The notes under the pieces: generated by a model
Told to the model about the DNA's origin: nothing
The model's database searches: none
What the model saw: the letters and a program-made list of their open reading frames with translations, nothing else
Shown: in pieces, positions 7,783-16,073 of the stretch
Layout: each line of letters opens with the position of its first letter
Numbering within the stretch: the first letter of the stretch is position 1
Position numbers and translations under genes: made by a program
From: CABMKH01 sp040797625
GTDB lineage: Bacteria > Bacillota > Clostridia > Tissierellales > Tissierellaceae
DNA length: 51,775 nt
Assembly: GCA_052067355.1 (NCBI GenBank)
Contig: JBQHQH010000020.1
Span: 1 to 51,775 of the forward strand
Direction of reading: 5' to 3'

Positions 7783-8457
7783 ATGAAGGATATTATCGTA
7801 AGAATAAAAAAGCTCCTAGCTTTAAGCGAGAGTTCAAATGAATATGAATCTAAAGCAGCTATGCTAAAAGCTCAAGAACTTTTAGTAAAACATAAGATTT
7901 CTATGAGAGAGATAGAAGATCATAGAGATATCAATGTAATAGAAGATGAATCTAATATAACCTTTAGAAAGGGAAAGTGGAAAGGGAGATTGGCATCACT
8001 TATTGCAGAAAATTTTGGATGCTATAATTTTTATAGAACTTCAAGGTCTCACACAATTTTGTTTATGGGCAAATATGAAGATGTAACAGTTTGTAAGATA
8101 GTACTTGAATATGCAGTAGATAGTATAGATTCTGTAGTAAAAAAATTGAGATATCAATATAGAAAAGAAGGCTATTCAACAAAAGGTTTAGAGAATGACT
8201 ATGCCTTAGGATTTATAGAAGGATTGGCAGAGATGTTTGAAAAACAGAAACAAGAAAATCAAGAATGGGGATTAGTACTAGTAAAAGATATGGAAGTAGT
8301 AGAAGCTTACGAGAAGAAAGAATTCACAGGTACTATTAATATAAATACTAAATTTCAAGGATTTAATGATGCCTATTTCAAAGGAGTGGAAGATGGAGAA
8401 AAATTTAGTATATCAGATAAGATTGCAGGAGAAGAAGATCTATATCTCACCTCATAA
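7783..8457 (+). CDS. DUF2786 domain protein, phage-associated
   Basis: A 224-residue protein whose first 45 residues (IVRIKKLLALSESSNEYESK, then KAQELLVKHKI) match the DUF2786 domain found in many Firmicutes prophages and plasmids. The remainder, with a long basic helix region (IVLEYAVDSIDSVVKKLRYQYRKEGY), resembles the companion domain usual in these proteins. Function is unknown. GCAGGTG lies upstream of the ATG. It sits at the left border of the phage-derived island and may mark its original early region. Confidence 0.75.
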   Translation: MKDIIVRIKKLLALSESSNEYESKAAMLKAQELLVKHKISMREIEDHRDINVIEDESNITFRKGKWKGRLASLIAENFGCYNFYRTSRSHTILFMGKYEDVTVCKIVLEYAVDSIDSVVKKLRYQYRKEGYSTKGLENDYALGFIEGLAEMFEKQKQENQEWGLVLVKDMEVVEAYEKKEFTGTININTKFQGFNDAYFKGVEDGEKFSISDKIAGEEDLYLTS

Positions 8458-8601
8458 GTAGTAACATATTTTTAGATAGAGTAGTACAAGACAGAAATTA
8501 ATTGAATAGTAATTAGGAAAAAATGAATTAGTTGAATATTAATTGAACATCATAACCATATCGAATAAATTTATTGATTATACTTGATGAAAAAGAGAGT
8601 G

Positions 8602-8748
8602 ATGTTATTGAATATTATATTGGCGATAATAGTTGTTTCAGTTATATTCAATATAGTAACTGGAATTATATATAAAAAGAAAATCAAAGAATCAAAATAT
8701 AATATTAGAAAATTAATAAACAATATAAGAAAGCTAAAAGATGATTAA
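8602..8748 (+). CDS. Small single-helix membrane protein
   Basis: A 48-residue protein: hydrophobic helix NIILAIIVVSVIFNIVTGII followed by a strongly basic tail (YKKKIKESKYNIRKLINNIR). The upstream AAGAGAGTGATG could serve either the ATG at 8602 or the TTG at 8608. It lies in the phage island and is followed by a terminator. A holin-like or toxin-like role is possible but not shown. Confidence 0.5.
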   Translation: MLLNIILAIIVVSVIFNIVTGIIYKKKIKESKYNIRKLINNIRKLKDD

Positions 8749-8772
8749 AATAAGTCTTACTATATAAATAGC

Positions 8773-8816
8773 TGACACTAGATTGGTCTTAATAGGTTAA
8801 TTGGGTGTCTTTTTTA
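8773..8816 (+). terminator. Terminator after the small membrane protein
   Basis: GACAC (8773-8777) pairs with GTGTC (8805-8809) around an imperfect inner stem, followed by TTTTTTATT. Confidence 0.55.
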
Positions 8817-9005
8817 TTGTAGAGAAATTAGATGCAGATTTTTATAGCTAAAATCAAAATATATATTGACCAAGTGATATATCAGCAAGGAGTAAAACTA
8901 CCTACTAGTAACCTACTGACAATATAAAAAGGACATGGTAATATGTTATTATGGAAAAACTTTCAAGAGTATGTATCTTATAAAATAAGATAAGAAGTAT
9001 ACTAA

Positions 9006-9037
9006 TCTCACCTTTCTATTATTAGGTGGGATTTTTT
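9006..9037 (+). terminator. Orphan terminator in gene-poor stretch
   Basis: TCTCACCT pairs with AGGTGGGA, then TTTTTTATT. No intact gene precedes it. Confidence 0.7.
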
Positions 9038-9098
9038 ATTATACAAAAGAATTGATATTATGAAAAATTATTCACTGGGAAATATTAAAAAGTTAACA

Positions 9099-9121
9099 AA
9101 AGCCAAGCAAGGCTTTTTTAT
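9099..9121 (+). terminator. Second orphan terminator
   Basis: AAAGCC-AAGCAA-GGCTTT hairpin followed by a T tract, 62 bp after the preceding terminator. Confidence 0.65.
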
Positions 9122-9662
9122 TTTGTCCTAAATAAGACAATAAACTGTTTGCTATCCACTTTAATGATATATGGAATTATAATTGAACCGAAGCTAGCAA
9201 AAAATAATTTATTATTGAGGTGATAAAAATGAAGTAACTAAAAGATGAATTTGAAGTATATAACTAGTAAAATTTTAGATTATAAAATAAGTTACCTAGG
9301 TAGTAGATAGGTAATGGTGTCAAAGAAATAGTGAAGGTTTTTATTAAGTAATCATATTAACTGTACAATATCATACGATTTTCCAAATAAGTTGATTAAA
9401 TGATTGACTATATTAAATGGATTTGAGGTTATTAAAGTTAAATAGATGGTTTTAAATCGCATATTACCTAGATAAGAACCATAGAAGAGAAAGCTACGGT
9501 TGTTTATAATAAATCTCCTTTGATAATTATTATATTAATAAAAAATATAAAGACATCAAAATATTCAAGTGGAGATATCAAGAAAAGTGGATTGATTGTA
9601 GTAAAATCTATAATTCTATATTGGGAAAATATAGGGTTATGGAAAATAAAAGATTTACGTAA
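9122..9662 (+). other. Gene-poor, decayed phage sequence
   Basis: No open frame of note. A strong ribosome site GAGGTGAT (9217-9224) precedes ATG AAG TAA (9229-9237), a reading frame that stops after two codons. This looks like the debris of former phage genes, perhaps the head region lost upstream of the tail module. Confidence 0.4.
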
Positions 9663-9712
9663 TTTAGGGTTTTGAATTAGAGATAATCTAGATAGATATA
9701 GATTACCCTAAA
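9663..9712 (+). other. Hairpin leader upstream of the tail module
   Basis: TTTAGGGT (9663-9670) pairs with ACCCTAAA (9705-9712), and inside it AATCTA pairs with TAGATT. The structure ends 51 bp before the tail tube start. It may be an mRNA leader fold or a remnant terminator; there is no T tract on the plus strand. Confidence 0.4.
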
Positions 9713-9763
9713 AAAATGAATGTGTAATTAATTTAAAAAACAATTGAAAGGTAGGTAATGATA

Positions 9764-10210
9764 ATGAAAAATTTAGCAAGTGGTGTGTTTCCAGTTTTTA
9801 ATATTGAGTTTGAAATTGGAGTAAAAGGTAGAGAAAGTACAGAAGAAGATATGAAAATTATAAAGGATTTAACAACATTTAGTATTGCAATTGATGGAAA
9901 TACTGAAGAGTGGACACCTATGGATACAGAGGGATGGACTAGAAGGTTGATGACAGGTAAAGGATTTACTTTGACCCTAAGTGGTAAAAGACATGTAGGA
10001 GATCCAGGAAATGATTATATTGCGTCTACAGCTTGGAAGAGTGGTTTGGATTGCTCATCTAAATTTGCAGTAACATTCCCAGATGGTGCTAAGCTAGCTT
10101 TTGACTGTATTATTAATGTAACTAATCCAGGCTCAGGAGAATCTACAGATGTAGCCAATTTAGAATTTGATGTGTTAAGTGATGGAAAACCAGTTTATAT
10201 AGCTGCTTAG
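9764..10210 (+). CDS. Phage tail tube protein
   Basis: A 148-residue major tail protein that stacks into the tube of a non-contractile tail. IAIDGNTEEWTPMDTEGWTR, RLMTGKGFTLTLSGKRHVGD and the C-terminal VANLEFDVLSDGKPVYIA are characteristic of tail tube proteins from clostridial siphoviruses. AAAGGTAGG lies 8 bases before the ATG at 9764; an in-frame ATG at 9758 is too close to it. This is the first gene of the tail module, and no capsid or connector gene precedes it. Confidence 0.85.
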   Translation: MKNLASGVFPVFNIEFEIGVKGRESTEEDMKIIKDLTTFSIAIDGNTEEWTPMDTEGWTRRLMTGKGFTLTLSGKRHVGDPGNDYIASTAWKSGLDCSSKFAVTFPDGAKLAFDCIINVTNPGSGESTDVANLEFDVLSDGKPVYIAA

Positions 10211-10227
10211 AAAGGAGAGAATATAGG

Positions 10228-10542
10228 ATGAGTAAAATTATAGATATTTCTGCTAAACTTGTAAATGAAAGACCTAAATTAAAATTAGCAGATGATAAAA
10301 TATATGAAATAGATGATAGAAAAAATACTATATTAAAAATGAATCAAAAGATGAATAATGCAGATTTAGATGATTTAGACTTTATAGATGATATGTTAAA
10401 AATGCTTTTAGGTGAAGGACCTACTAAAGAAATAAATGAGATGAATTTATCTATGTCTAATTATAGAGCTATAATTATTGCAATTATGGCAGCAATAACT
10501 GGTGAGGAATATGAGGTGGCAGAGAAACGATTTCGCCAGTAG
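10228..10542 (+). CDS. Tail assembly chaperone, first frame (DUF6673-like)
   Basis: A 104-residue acidic helical protein in the position of the tail assembly chaperone, between tube and tape measure. It starts MSKIIDISAKLVNERPKLKL and ends with a helical AEKRFRQ. In siphoviruses the two chaperone products come from overlapping frames and coat the tape measure before the tube forms. It overlaps the next frame, which is offset by +1, and the codons CGA TTT CGC just before the TAG could allow a +1 shift. AAGGAGAG precedes the ATG. Confidence 0.7.
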   Translation: MSKIIDISAKLVNERPKLKLADDKIYEIDDRKNTILKMNQKMNNADLDDLDFIDDMLKMLLGEGPTKEINEMNLSMSNYRAIIIAIMAAITGEEYEVAEKRFRQ

Positions 10543-10906
10543 ACAAATAAGTAATGGAGGACAAGGTAGCAAAATATGGTTTGACATATATGAAGATTGG
10601 GAGCTTATAGAGGCATCTTTTGCGACACAATATGGAATAAGGTTGAGAAAAGAATCAGATATGTCTTGGGGGGAATTTACAACACTTTTATCTGGTATAA
10701 TGCCTAAAACACCTTTAGGACAGATTGTATCTATTAGATCAGAAAACGATAAGGATATATTAAAGAACTTTACAAAAGAACAACATAGGATTAGAAATGA
10801 ATGGAGAAATAGAAATGTAAAAGAACTAATCACAATGGATAAAGAGGAATTAGAAAGACAGATAAAAGTATTTCAAGATATGTGTAGAAAAGCATTTGAA
10901 CAATGA
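10511..10906 (+). CDS. Tail assembly chaperone, second frame (phage Gp15-like)
   Basis: About 131 residues. IWFDIYEDWELIEASFATQY, then SDMSWGEFTTLLSGIMPKTP and LGQIVSIRSE match the bacteriophage Gp15 family pattern (aromatic DW, SF..QYGI, MSW.EF..LL.G). The frame opens at GTG 10502 or ATG 10511; both have poor ribosome sites, so expression may depend on coupling to, or a +1 frameshift from, the preceding gene. The frame without its own start begins to make family-like sequence after the overlap (IWFDIYED). Followed by a stem-loop and the tape measure gene. Confidence 0.7.
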   Translation: MRWQRNDFASRQISNGGQGSKIWFDIYEDWELIEASFATQYGIRLRKESDMSWGEFTTLLSGIMPKTPLGQIVSIRSENDKDILKNFTKEQHRIRNEWRNRNVKELITMDKEELERQIKVFQDMCRKAFEQ

Positions 10907-10937
10907 TCTCATATTAATTAAAATAAAGAATGCAATA

Positions 10938-10968
10938 AAAGCATCTACTAATTATAGGTAGGTGCTTT
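10938..10968 (+). terminator. Stem-loop between chaperone and tape measure genes
   Basis: AAAGCATCTAC pairs with GTAGGTGCTTT (11 bp, one G-U). Only a short T tract follows, and the tape measure start is 25 bp downstream, so it may attenuate or stabilise rather than end the transcript. Confidence 0.45.
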
Positions 10969-10992
10969 TATGCATAAAAAGGTGGTGAAAAG

Positions 10993-13230
10993 ATGACAGA
11001 TGTAATAGGTGTAGGTATAGTAGAACTAGATATAAAAATAAATCAAAAATATTTAAAGATGGAATTTGATAAATTGGGAAGTACCGTAAATAATAACTTT
11101 AAAAATATGTTTAATGAAATAGTAAATCAATCAAATAGTCTTGTTACCAAGCCAATAGAAAGAAAAAATGATGATCCTAAAAAAGACGTTAGTTCGGATA
11201 ATAAAAATGATAAAGTAGATAAAAAAACCAAAAAAACATCTTCAAAGCTCAAGCCATTTATATATAGTCCAATTTCAAAAGGTGTCAAGGCAGCAATGAA
11301 TCATACAAAAGAAGCATTAAAAACTAATGAAGAATTTGTAGATTCTCTAAATAAAATAAAAACTAATCTTATGGTAGCATTTCAGCCTGTTTATGATTTT
11401 ATACTTCCAGCTATAAATTCTTTAATGAAATATTTGACAACTGTAACAACATATATAGCCTCAACAATATCTTCTTTATTTGGAAAAACATATCAACAAA
11501 GTTACGATGCGGCTAAAGATATGAAGAGTAACGAATTGGGAAAATTTGAAATGACAATGCCTGATCTAGATACTGCAGATATGGGGGGAGTAGATAATTT
11601 TATAAAAGATATATCAAATCCTTTTACTTTACTATTAGGTGATGAAGGAACAGGAAATGTAATGATACAAGGGATATATGATATCTTACAATCTATGGTT
11701 GATGTAGTTGAGAGAATTGGAACATCATTAAATACTGTATGGGATGAAGTAGGAAGTTCAGTAATACAAGCCTTTTTAGATATTTTAAGGACAACTTTAG
11801 AAACTTTAGATAATTTAGGGGAAAAATTAGTTTGGGTATGGGACCATGGTGGACAGCATATGTTTGAAGGATTTTTGGAACTTGGTGCTAAAATATTTGA
11901 GTTGGCTGAATATATCTATACTGAGTTTGTTATGCCTTTTGTAGATTGGTTTGTAGATCTAATATCACCAGCTATAGCTGAAGTAATGGACTGGATAGGC
12001 AAGTTACTTGATGAGTTTACTGAATTTATAGATTGGTTATTAGGTGATGGTAAACCAGTATTAGATACAATAGTAGCAGTTTTAGGAAGTATAGCTGCAG
12101 CTTTTGGAATAGCAGCAACTATTTCGAGTGTTTTTGGAGCAGCAATGGCTTTTATTACTTCACCAATAGGTATTGTTGCGTTAGCCATAGGGGCAGTAAT
12201 AACAGTAGGAGTATTGTTATGTAACCATTGGGATGAAATATCAGTATGGATTAAAGATCTATGGCAAGGTATAAAAGATAAAGCAAAAGAAATATGGAGT
12301 GGTATTGCTCAATTTTTTGAGAAACTGTGGGAAGGAATAACTACAGTGTTGACTGAAGCATGGAATTCGATAGTAGAATTTTTAGTAAAGTTATGGAACG
12401 GATTAAGTGAAAATGTAACAGAAATATGGGATGGAATCAAAGGCTTTATTAGTGATACTTGGGATACTATAAAGACAAAGACATCTGAAATATGGAATAC
12501 TATCAAGACTTTCCTTACAGATACAATATGGGATCCCATTAAAGAAACGGCATTAAATATATGGGAAAGCATAAAAGGTGCTATTATAAATCCAATTAAG
12601 GTAGTTCAAGAGAATTTAACTGAAGTATGGAGTAGGATTAAGGAGTATATCATTGGTAAGTGGAATGAAATAAGTCAAGGCATAGTTGATATGAAAGATA
12701 AACTTATAAATGGTATAATGAATCCATTTCAGATAGCAGGCGAAAAAATAAGTGATGTAATAGGAAATGCTAAAAACTGGGGAACAAATCTAATTCAAAA
12801 TTTCATTGATGGAATAAATGCAATGATAGGTAAAGTTAAAGATGCAGTAAGTAAAGTAGCTGATACTGTAAAAGATTTTTTAGGATTTAGTTCACCTACT
12901 AAAAAGGGACCTGGTAGTAAAGCTGATAAATGGATGCCTAACTTTATGGAGATGATGGCTGATGGCATTGAGGACAATATATACGAAGTAAGTGCAGCTG
13001 TGAATACGACTGCTAATACTTTAAAAGGTGTACAACCTAATACTGATGACATGGCCAGTGCTGTAGGAACTGCTGTAATGGTAGCAATGCAACAAGGAAA
13101 CGTGATAGATAGTGGAGATGATAGGGAAATTATATTAGAATTAGATGGTGCTAGAATAGGAAAAGTACTTTTACCTCGTCTAAATGAAGAAGTCAAACGT
13201 CGTGGATTTAAAGAAATATTAGAGGTTTAA
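10993..13230 (+). CDS. Phage tail tape measure protein
   Basis: A 745-residue protein that sets tail length. It has a helical N-terminal region, a central alanine/isoleucine-rich hydrophobic segment (about residues 365-405) typical of tape measures, and a series of Trp-containing repeats spaced 11-22 residues apart (IKDLWQGIKDKAKEIWSGI, then KLWEGITTVLTEAWNSI and so on to about residue 550). The C-terminal FLGFSSPTKKGPGSKADKWM is shared by many tape measure proteins. No lysozyme or peptidase domain is visible. The length implies a tail of roughly 110 nm by the usual 0.15 nm per residue rule. GGTGGTGAAAAG precedes the ATG. Confidence 0.9.
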   Translation: MTDVIGVGIVELDIKINQKYLKMEFDKLGSTVNNNFKNMFNEIVNQSNSLVTKPIERKNDDPKKDVSSDNKNDKVDKKTKKTSSKLKPFIYSPISKGVKAAMNHTKEALKTNEEFVDSLNKIKTNLMVAFQPVYDFILPAINSLMKYLTTVTTYIASTISSLFGKTYQQSYDAAKDMKSNELGKFEMTMPDLDTADMGGVDNFIKDISNPFTLLLGDEGTGNVMIQGIYDILQSMVDVVERIGTSLNTVWDEVGSSVIQAFLDILRTTLETLDNLGEKLVWVWDHGGQHMFEGFLELGAKIFELAEYIYTEFVMPFVDWFVDLISPAIAEVMDWIGKLLDEFTEFIDWLLGDGKPVLDTIVAVLGSIAAAFGIAATISSVFGAAMAFITSPIGIVALAIGAVITVGVLLCNHWDEISVWIKDLWQGIKDKAKEIWSGIAQFFEKLWEGITTVLTEAWNSIVEFLVKLWNGLSENVTEIWDGIKGFISDTWDTIKTKTSEIWNTIKTFLTDTIWDPIKETALNIWESIKGAIINPIKVVQENLTEVWSRIKEYIIGKWNEISQGIVDMKDKLINGIMNPFQIAGEKISDVIGNAKNWGTNLIQNFIDGINAMIGKVKDAVSKVADTVKDFLGFSSPTKKGPGSKADKWMPNFMEMMADGIEDNIYEVSAAVNTTANTLKGVQPNTDDMASAVGTAVMVAMQQGNVIDSGDDREIILELDGARIGKVLLPRLNEEVKRRGFKEILEV

Positions 13231-13243
13231 GTGGAGGTGGAAT

Positions 13244-13588
13244 ATGTTAAAAATCAATGATATAAAGATGCCGGCTCCTTCCAATTATCAAGTAAGACAG
13301 ATAGATTTAGATAATCTAATGAGAAATGCAAGAGGTCAAATGATTAGAGAAAGGATAGCAACTAAGAGAGAAATTGAATTAGAATGGACGTTAATAACTC
13401 CAGAAGAGACTTCATTGATATTAAAAGCTATCAAACCAGAATTTGTAAAGGTTGAATATTTTGATCAAGAAGATAATACCTGGAGAACAGGAATATTTTA
13501 TGCTAGTGAGAAAAGTAATTCAGCTCTTACATTTAAAAATGGAAGACCTATATGGAAAGGATTAAAATTTAGTTTAATTGAAAGATAA
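13244..13588 (+). CDS. Distal tail (Dit-like) protein, DUF6711 type
   Basis: A 114-residue protein located exactly where the distal tail protein sits, between tape measure and tail-lysin genes. IKMPAPSNYQVRQIDLDN, then RDIA-like basic region (IRERIATKREIELEWTLI) and the ending WKGLKFSLIER match the small Dit-like DUF6711 phage family. It would form the ring joining tube and tip. GTGGAGGTGG precedes the ATG, 13 bases after the tape measure stop. Confidence 0.75.
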   Translation: MLKINDIKMPAPSNYQVRQIDLDNLMRNARGQMIRERIATKREIELEWTLITPEETSLILKAIKPEFVKVEYFDQEDNTWRTGIFYASEKSNSALTFKNGRPIWKGLKFSLIER

Positions 13589-13609
13589 TAAAAGAGGGAG
13601 GTGGCATAT

Positions 13610-15688
13610 GTGTTCGAAGTTAGTACCGATTATAAAAGAGAAATTTATAGTCAAAGAAAAGGTAGAAAATTTGAGGCAAAGGTTAGGTTTGAAGTGGTAG
13701 ATGATGATGCATATAAAGATGTATCAGTTATACTACCAAAGATATCATCGCTATCTCCTCTTGCTAACAGACAAATAATAAATAGAAAAAGAAAAATGGA
13801 TAATAAATTTGGAACTTTTGAAAAAGATTATTTTAAGTTAGATAGTAAATTTAAAATACCACCCACAGAACATCAAATTGTAAATGATAACATAGAAATG
13901 GGTTATTGGAGTGAGATTATTTCAGATGAGTTTGGCATCTTTGGTGATCCTTTAGAATTGGAGTTAAATTTTGCTGAAAAACATAATAGCATGGGATTAA
14001 CAATATACTTTGATACTTTAAATAATGAGTATGCTACCGAATTTTATATAGGAGTTTATGATGATTCGACTGCGATTCATGAAGTTTATATTAAAGACAA
14101 TGATAAATCAAGATACACCTTTATTGAACATTTTAAAAATTACAATAAAGTTGTAATTATAATCAAAAAATGGTCTGAACCTTTTAGAAGATGTAAGATA
14201 GCTGAAATAGATCTTGGGATTGTATATGAGTATACTGACTCAGAATTAATTAAAGTAGATATATTACAAGAAATAGACTCAATTAGTCAAACAATCCCAT
14301 CTGATGAAGTAGTCTTTACAATAGATAATTCTTCTAAAATATTCAATCCTCTTAATCCTAGAGGATTTTATGAATTTTTAACAAAAGGACAAAATGTATT
14401 TGTAGAAATGGGATTAGAAGTGTCTCCAGGACTTTTTGAATTTGTCCCTATGGGGAAATATTATCTGAATAAATGGGTCAGCGATGAGGGAGCACTAACA
14501 TCCACTTTTACAGCTAGGGATATCTTTGATGTGTTGAATGATAAGGAAATTTCTGAAAGTACAATTAAGCAAAGTATTACTTTATATGATTTAGCTGAAA
14601 AAGTTATGCTAGATAACAATATAAAAGATTATAAGATAACTGAAAATTTAAGACAAATAGTAACAAGTGGTATATATAAAAAAATGTCTTATAGAAATTT
14701 CTTAAGGCTAATTGCTGAAGCTGGTAAATGTTTAATATTTACAGATAATTTAGGAACAGTTCATATCAAGGAAATGATTACAGTTAACAATGTTTCATTT
14801 AAAATAGGGATATCAGAAATTGCATCATTGGGTTCTGCAGAACAACTGACTAATGGAGAGAATCAACCTAGTTTTAATTTTGCATCTTTTGAAAAAGATA
14901 GGTGGAAGCTTGATGGTAGTTTTCAATTATCTAGCATTAATATGGAAAGTGTAGAGGTTGGCTGGTGGAGTAATCAGATATCTAGTGACAATGGAATTTT
15001 TAAAACTCCACTCAAGATTCAATTCACTATACAGAAGGAACACTCAAGTAAAGGGTTACAGATTATATTTGACGAGATTAACAATGAGCATCCTAGAAGT
15101 ATTTCAATAGAAGCGTATGATTTTCATGGAAAATTAAAATTTGTAGATAATGTTGAGGTTGAAAGTGCTAACTTTATATATCAAAATACCCAGTTAGAAA
15201 ATACAAATAAAATAACAATAACGATTGATAATTGGAATATACCAAATAGACGAGTAAGGATTATTGAAGTAGGATTTGATGTGCCAGTTGATAATATATC
15301 CTTAGATAATATGTATAGTGAACCAAAGATTTCTATAAAAACTGAAATAAAGGCAGTAGAGGTGACTTATAGGGATATGAATACTAATGAAGATGAAGTC
15401 TATATATTAGAAAGAGAAGATATAGAGGATGGCGAGATATATAAGATTAATAATCCCCTAATATCCAGCAATAAACAAGCTAAAGAAGTAGCAGAATGGA
15501 TATTGAAAGAGGAGTCTAGGAATGCAGAATTTCAAATAAATTGGAGACAAAATCCTGCACTAATGCTTTGGGATAAAGTAAATGTAGAAAATGGTTATGG
15601 TACTTTAAATTCCTCTAATATAATTAGACAAGAATTCGAATATTCCGGTTATCTATATGGTAAAACAAAGACAAAGGGGTTGATATAA
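13610..15688 (+). CDS. Tail tip (Tal-like) protein with duplicated accessory domain
   Basis: About 692 residues; start GTG at 13610 with GGGAGGTGGC upstream. The middle (about residues 205-400: VDILQEIDSISQTIPSDEVV, then FVPMGKYYLNKW and ARDIFDVL) resembles the hub domains of siphovirus tail-associated proteins. Two copies of a 140-residue domain lie at about 68-208 and 425-560, each with FEKD-x-KLD, G-(Y/W)-WS, GIF-x(2)-PL and a GL-x-I-x-FD segment. These look like beta-sandwich, possibly carbohydrate-binding, insertions. No peptidase motif was seen. Probably the host-contact hub. Confidence 0.75.
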   Translation: MFEVSTDYKREIYSQRKGRKFEAKVRFEVVDDDAYKDVSVILPKISSLSPLANRQIINRKRKMDNKFGTFEKDYFKLDSKFKIPPTEHQIVNDNIEMGYWSEIISDEFGIFGDPLELELNFAEKHNSMGLTIYFDTLNNEYATEFYIGVYDDSTAIHEVYIKDNDKSRYTFIEHFKNYNKVVIIIKKWSEPFRRCKIAEIDLGIVYEYTDSELIKVDILQEIDSISQTIPSDEVVFTIDNSSKIFNPLNPRGFYEFLTKGQNVFVEMGLEVSPGLFEFVPMGKYYLNKWVSDEGALTSTFTARDIFDVLNDKEISESTIKQSITLYDLAEKVMLDNNIKDYKITENLRQIVTSGIYKKMSYRNFLRLIAEAGKCLIFTDNLGTVHIKEMITVNNVSFKIGISEIASLGSAEQLTNGENQPSFNFASFEKDRWKLDGSFQLSSINMESVEVGWWSNQISSDNGIFKTPLKIQFTIQKEHSSKGLQIIFDEINNEHPRSISIEAYDFHGKLKFVDNVEVESANFIYQNTQLENTNKITITIDNWNIPNRRVRIIEVGFDVPVDNISLDNMYSEPKISIKTEIKAVEVTYRDMNTNEDEVYILEREDIEDGEIYKINNPLISSNKQAKEVAEWILKEESRNAEFQINWRQNPALMLWDKVNVENGYGTLNSSNIIRQEFEYSGYLYGKTKTKGLI

Positions 15689-15690
15689 AT

Positions 15691-16071
15691 ATGGAGTGGA
15701 TAGAACCTAAACTAGATTGGAATGAAAATGATTATTATAATTATTGGGATTTAGATAGAGTTGAAAATAATACCAAGGTAGTTGCTGATATGTTGGGGGT
15801 TAGTGTTGAGAATATAACTACTAATAGAGATTATAAATCTATTCCCTATGATGAAGTATTGAATAAAGTTGAATCTAATATTGAAAAAATAAGCTATTTA
15901 CCTTTAGAAGGATTGGAGAAATTAAAGACTAATTGGCAGTATGGTGATAGTTTTGATTGGAAAGATGCTTTAAGATTAGAAAAAAATTTAAAAATAACAT
16001 ATGATGTTCTACTTCAAAACAAGCAGAATCAATTATATTGTGGAACATTCATGTGTGGAGAGGAAGTGTAA
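15691..16071 (+). CDS. Phage tail-associated hypothetical protein
   Basis: A 126-residue acidic protein starting MEWIEPKLDWNENDYYNYWD, a pattern seen at the head of small tail-tip proteins of Clostridia phages (W-x(4)-DW then Y-N-x-x-D). It begins 3 bases after the Tal-like stop and overlaps the region just before the fibre gene, so it is part of the tail operon. The C-terminal Cys pair (LYCGTFMCGEEV) is unusual. Its role, perhaps an adaptor between hub and fibre, is inferred from position only. Confidence 0.65.
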   Translation: MEWIEPKLDWNENDYYNYWDLDRVENNTKVVADMLGVSVENITTNRDYKSIPYDEVLNKVESNIEKISYLPLEGLEKLKTNWQYGDSFDWKDALRLEKNLKITYDVLLQNKQNQLYCGTFMCGEEV

Positions 16072-16073
16072 TA

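Noticed and set aside
12230..12720. Tryptophan-spaced repeats in the tape measure gene as a DNA repeat array or CRISPR
   Set aside because: The periodicity is in the protein (helical tape measure repeats); no conserved DNA repeat and spacer pattern exists.
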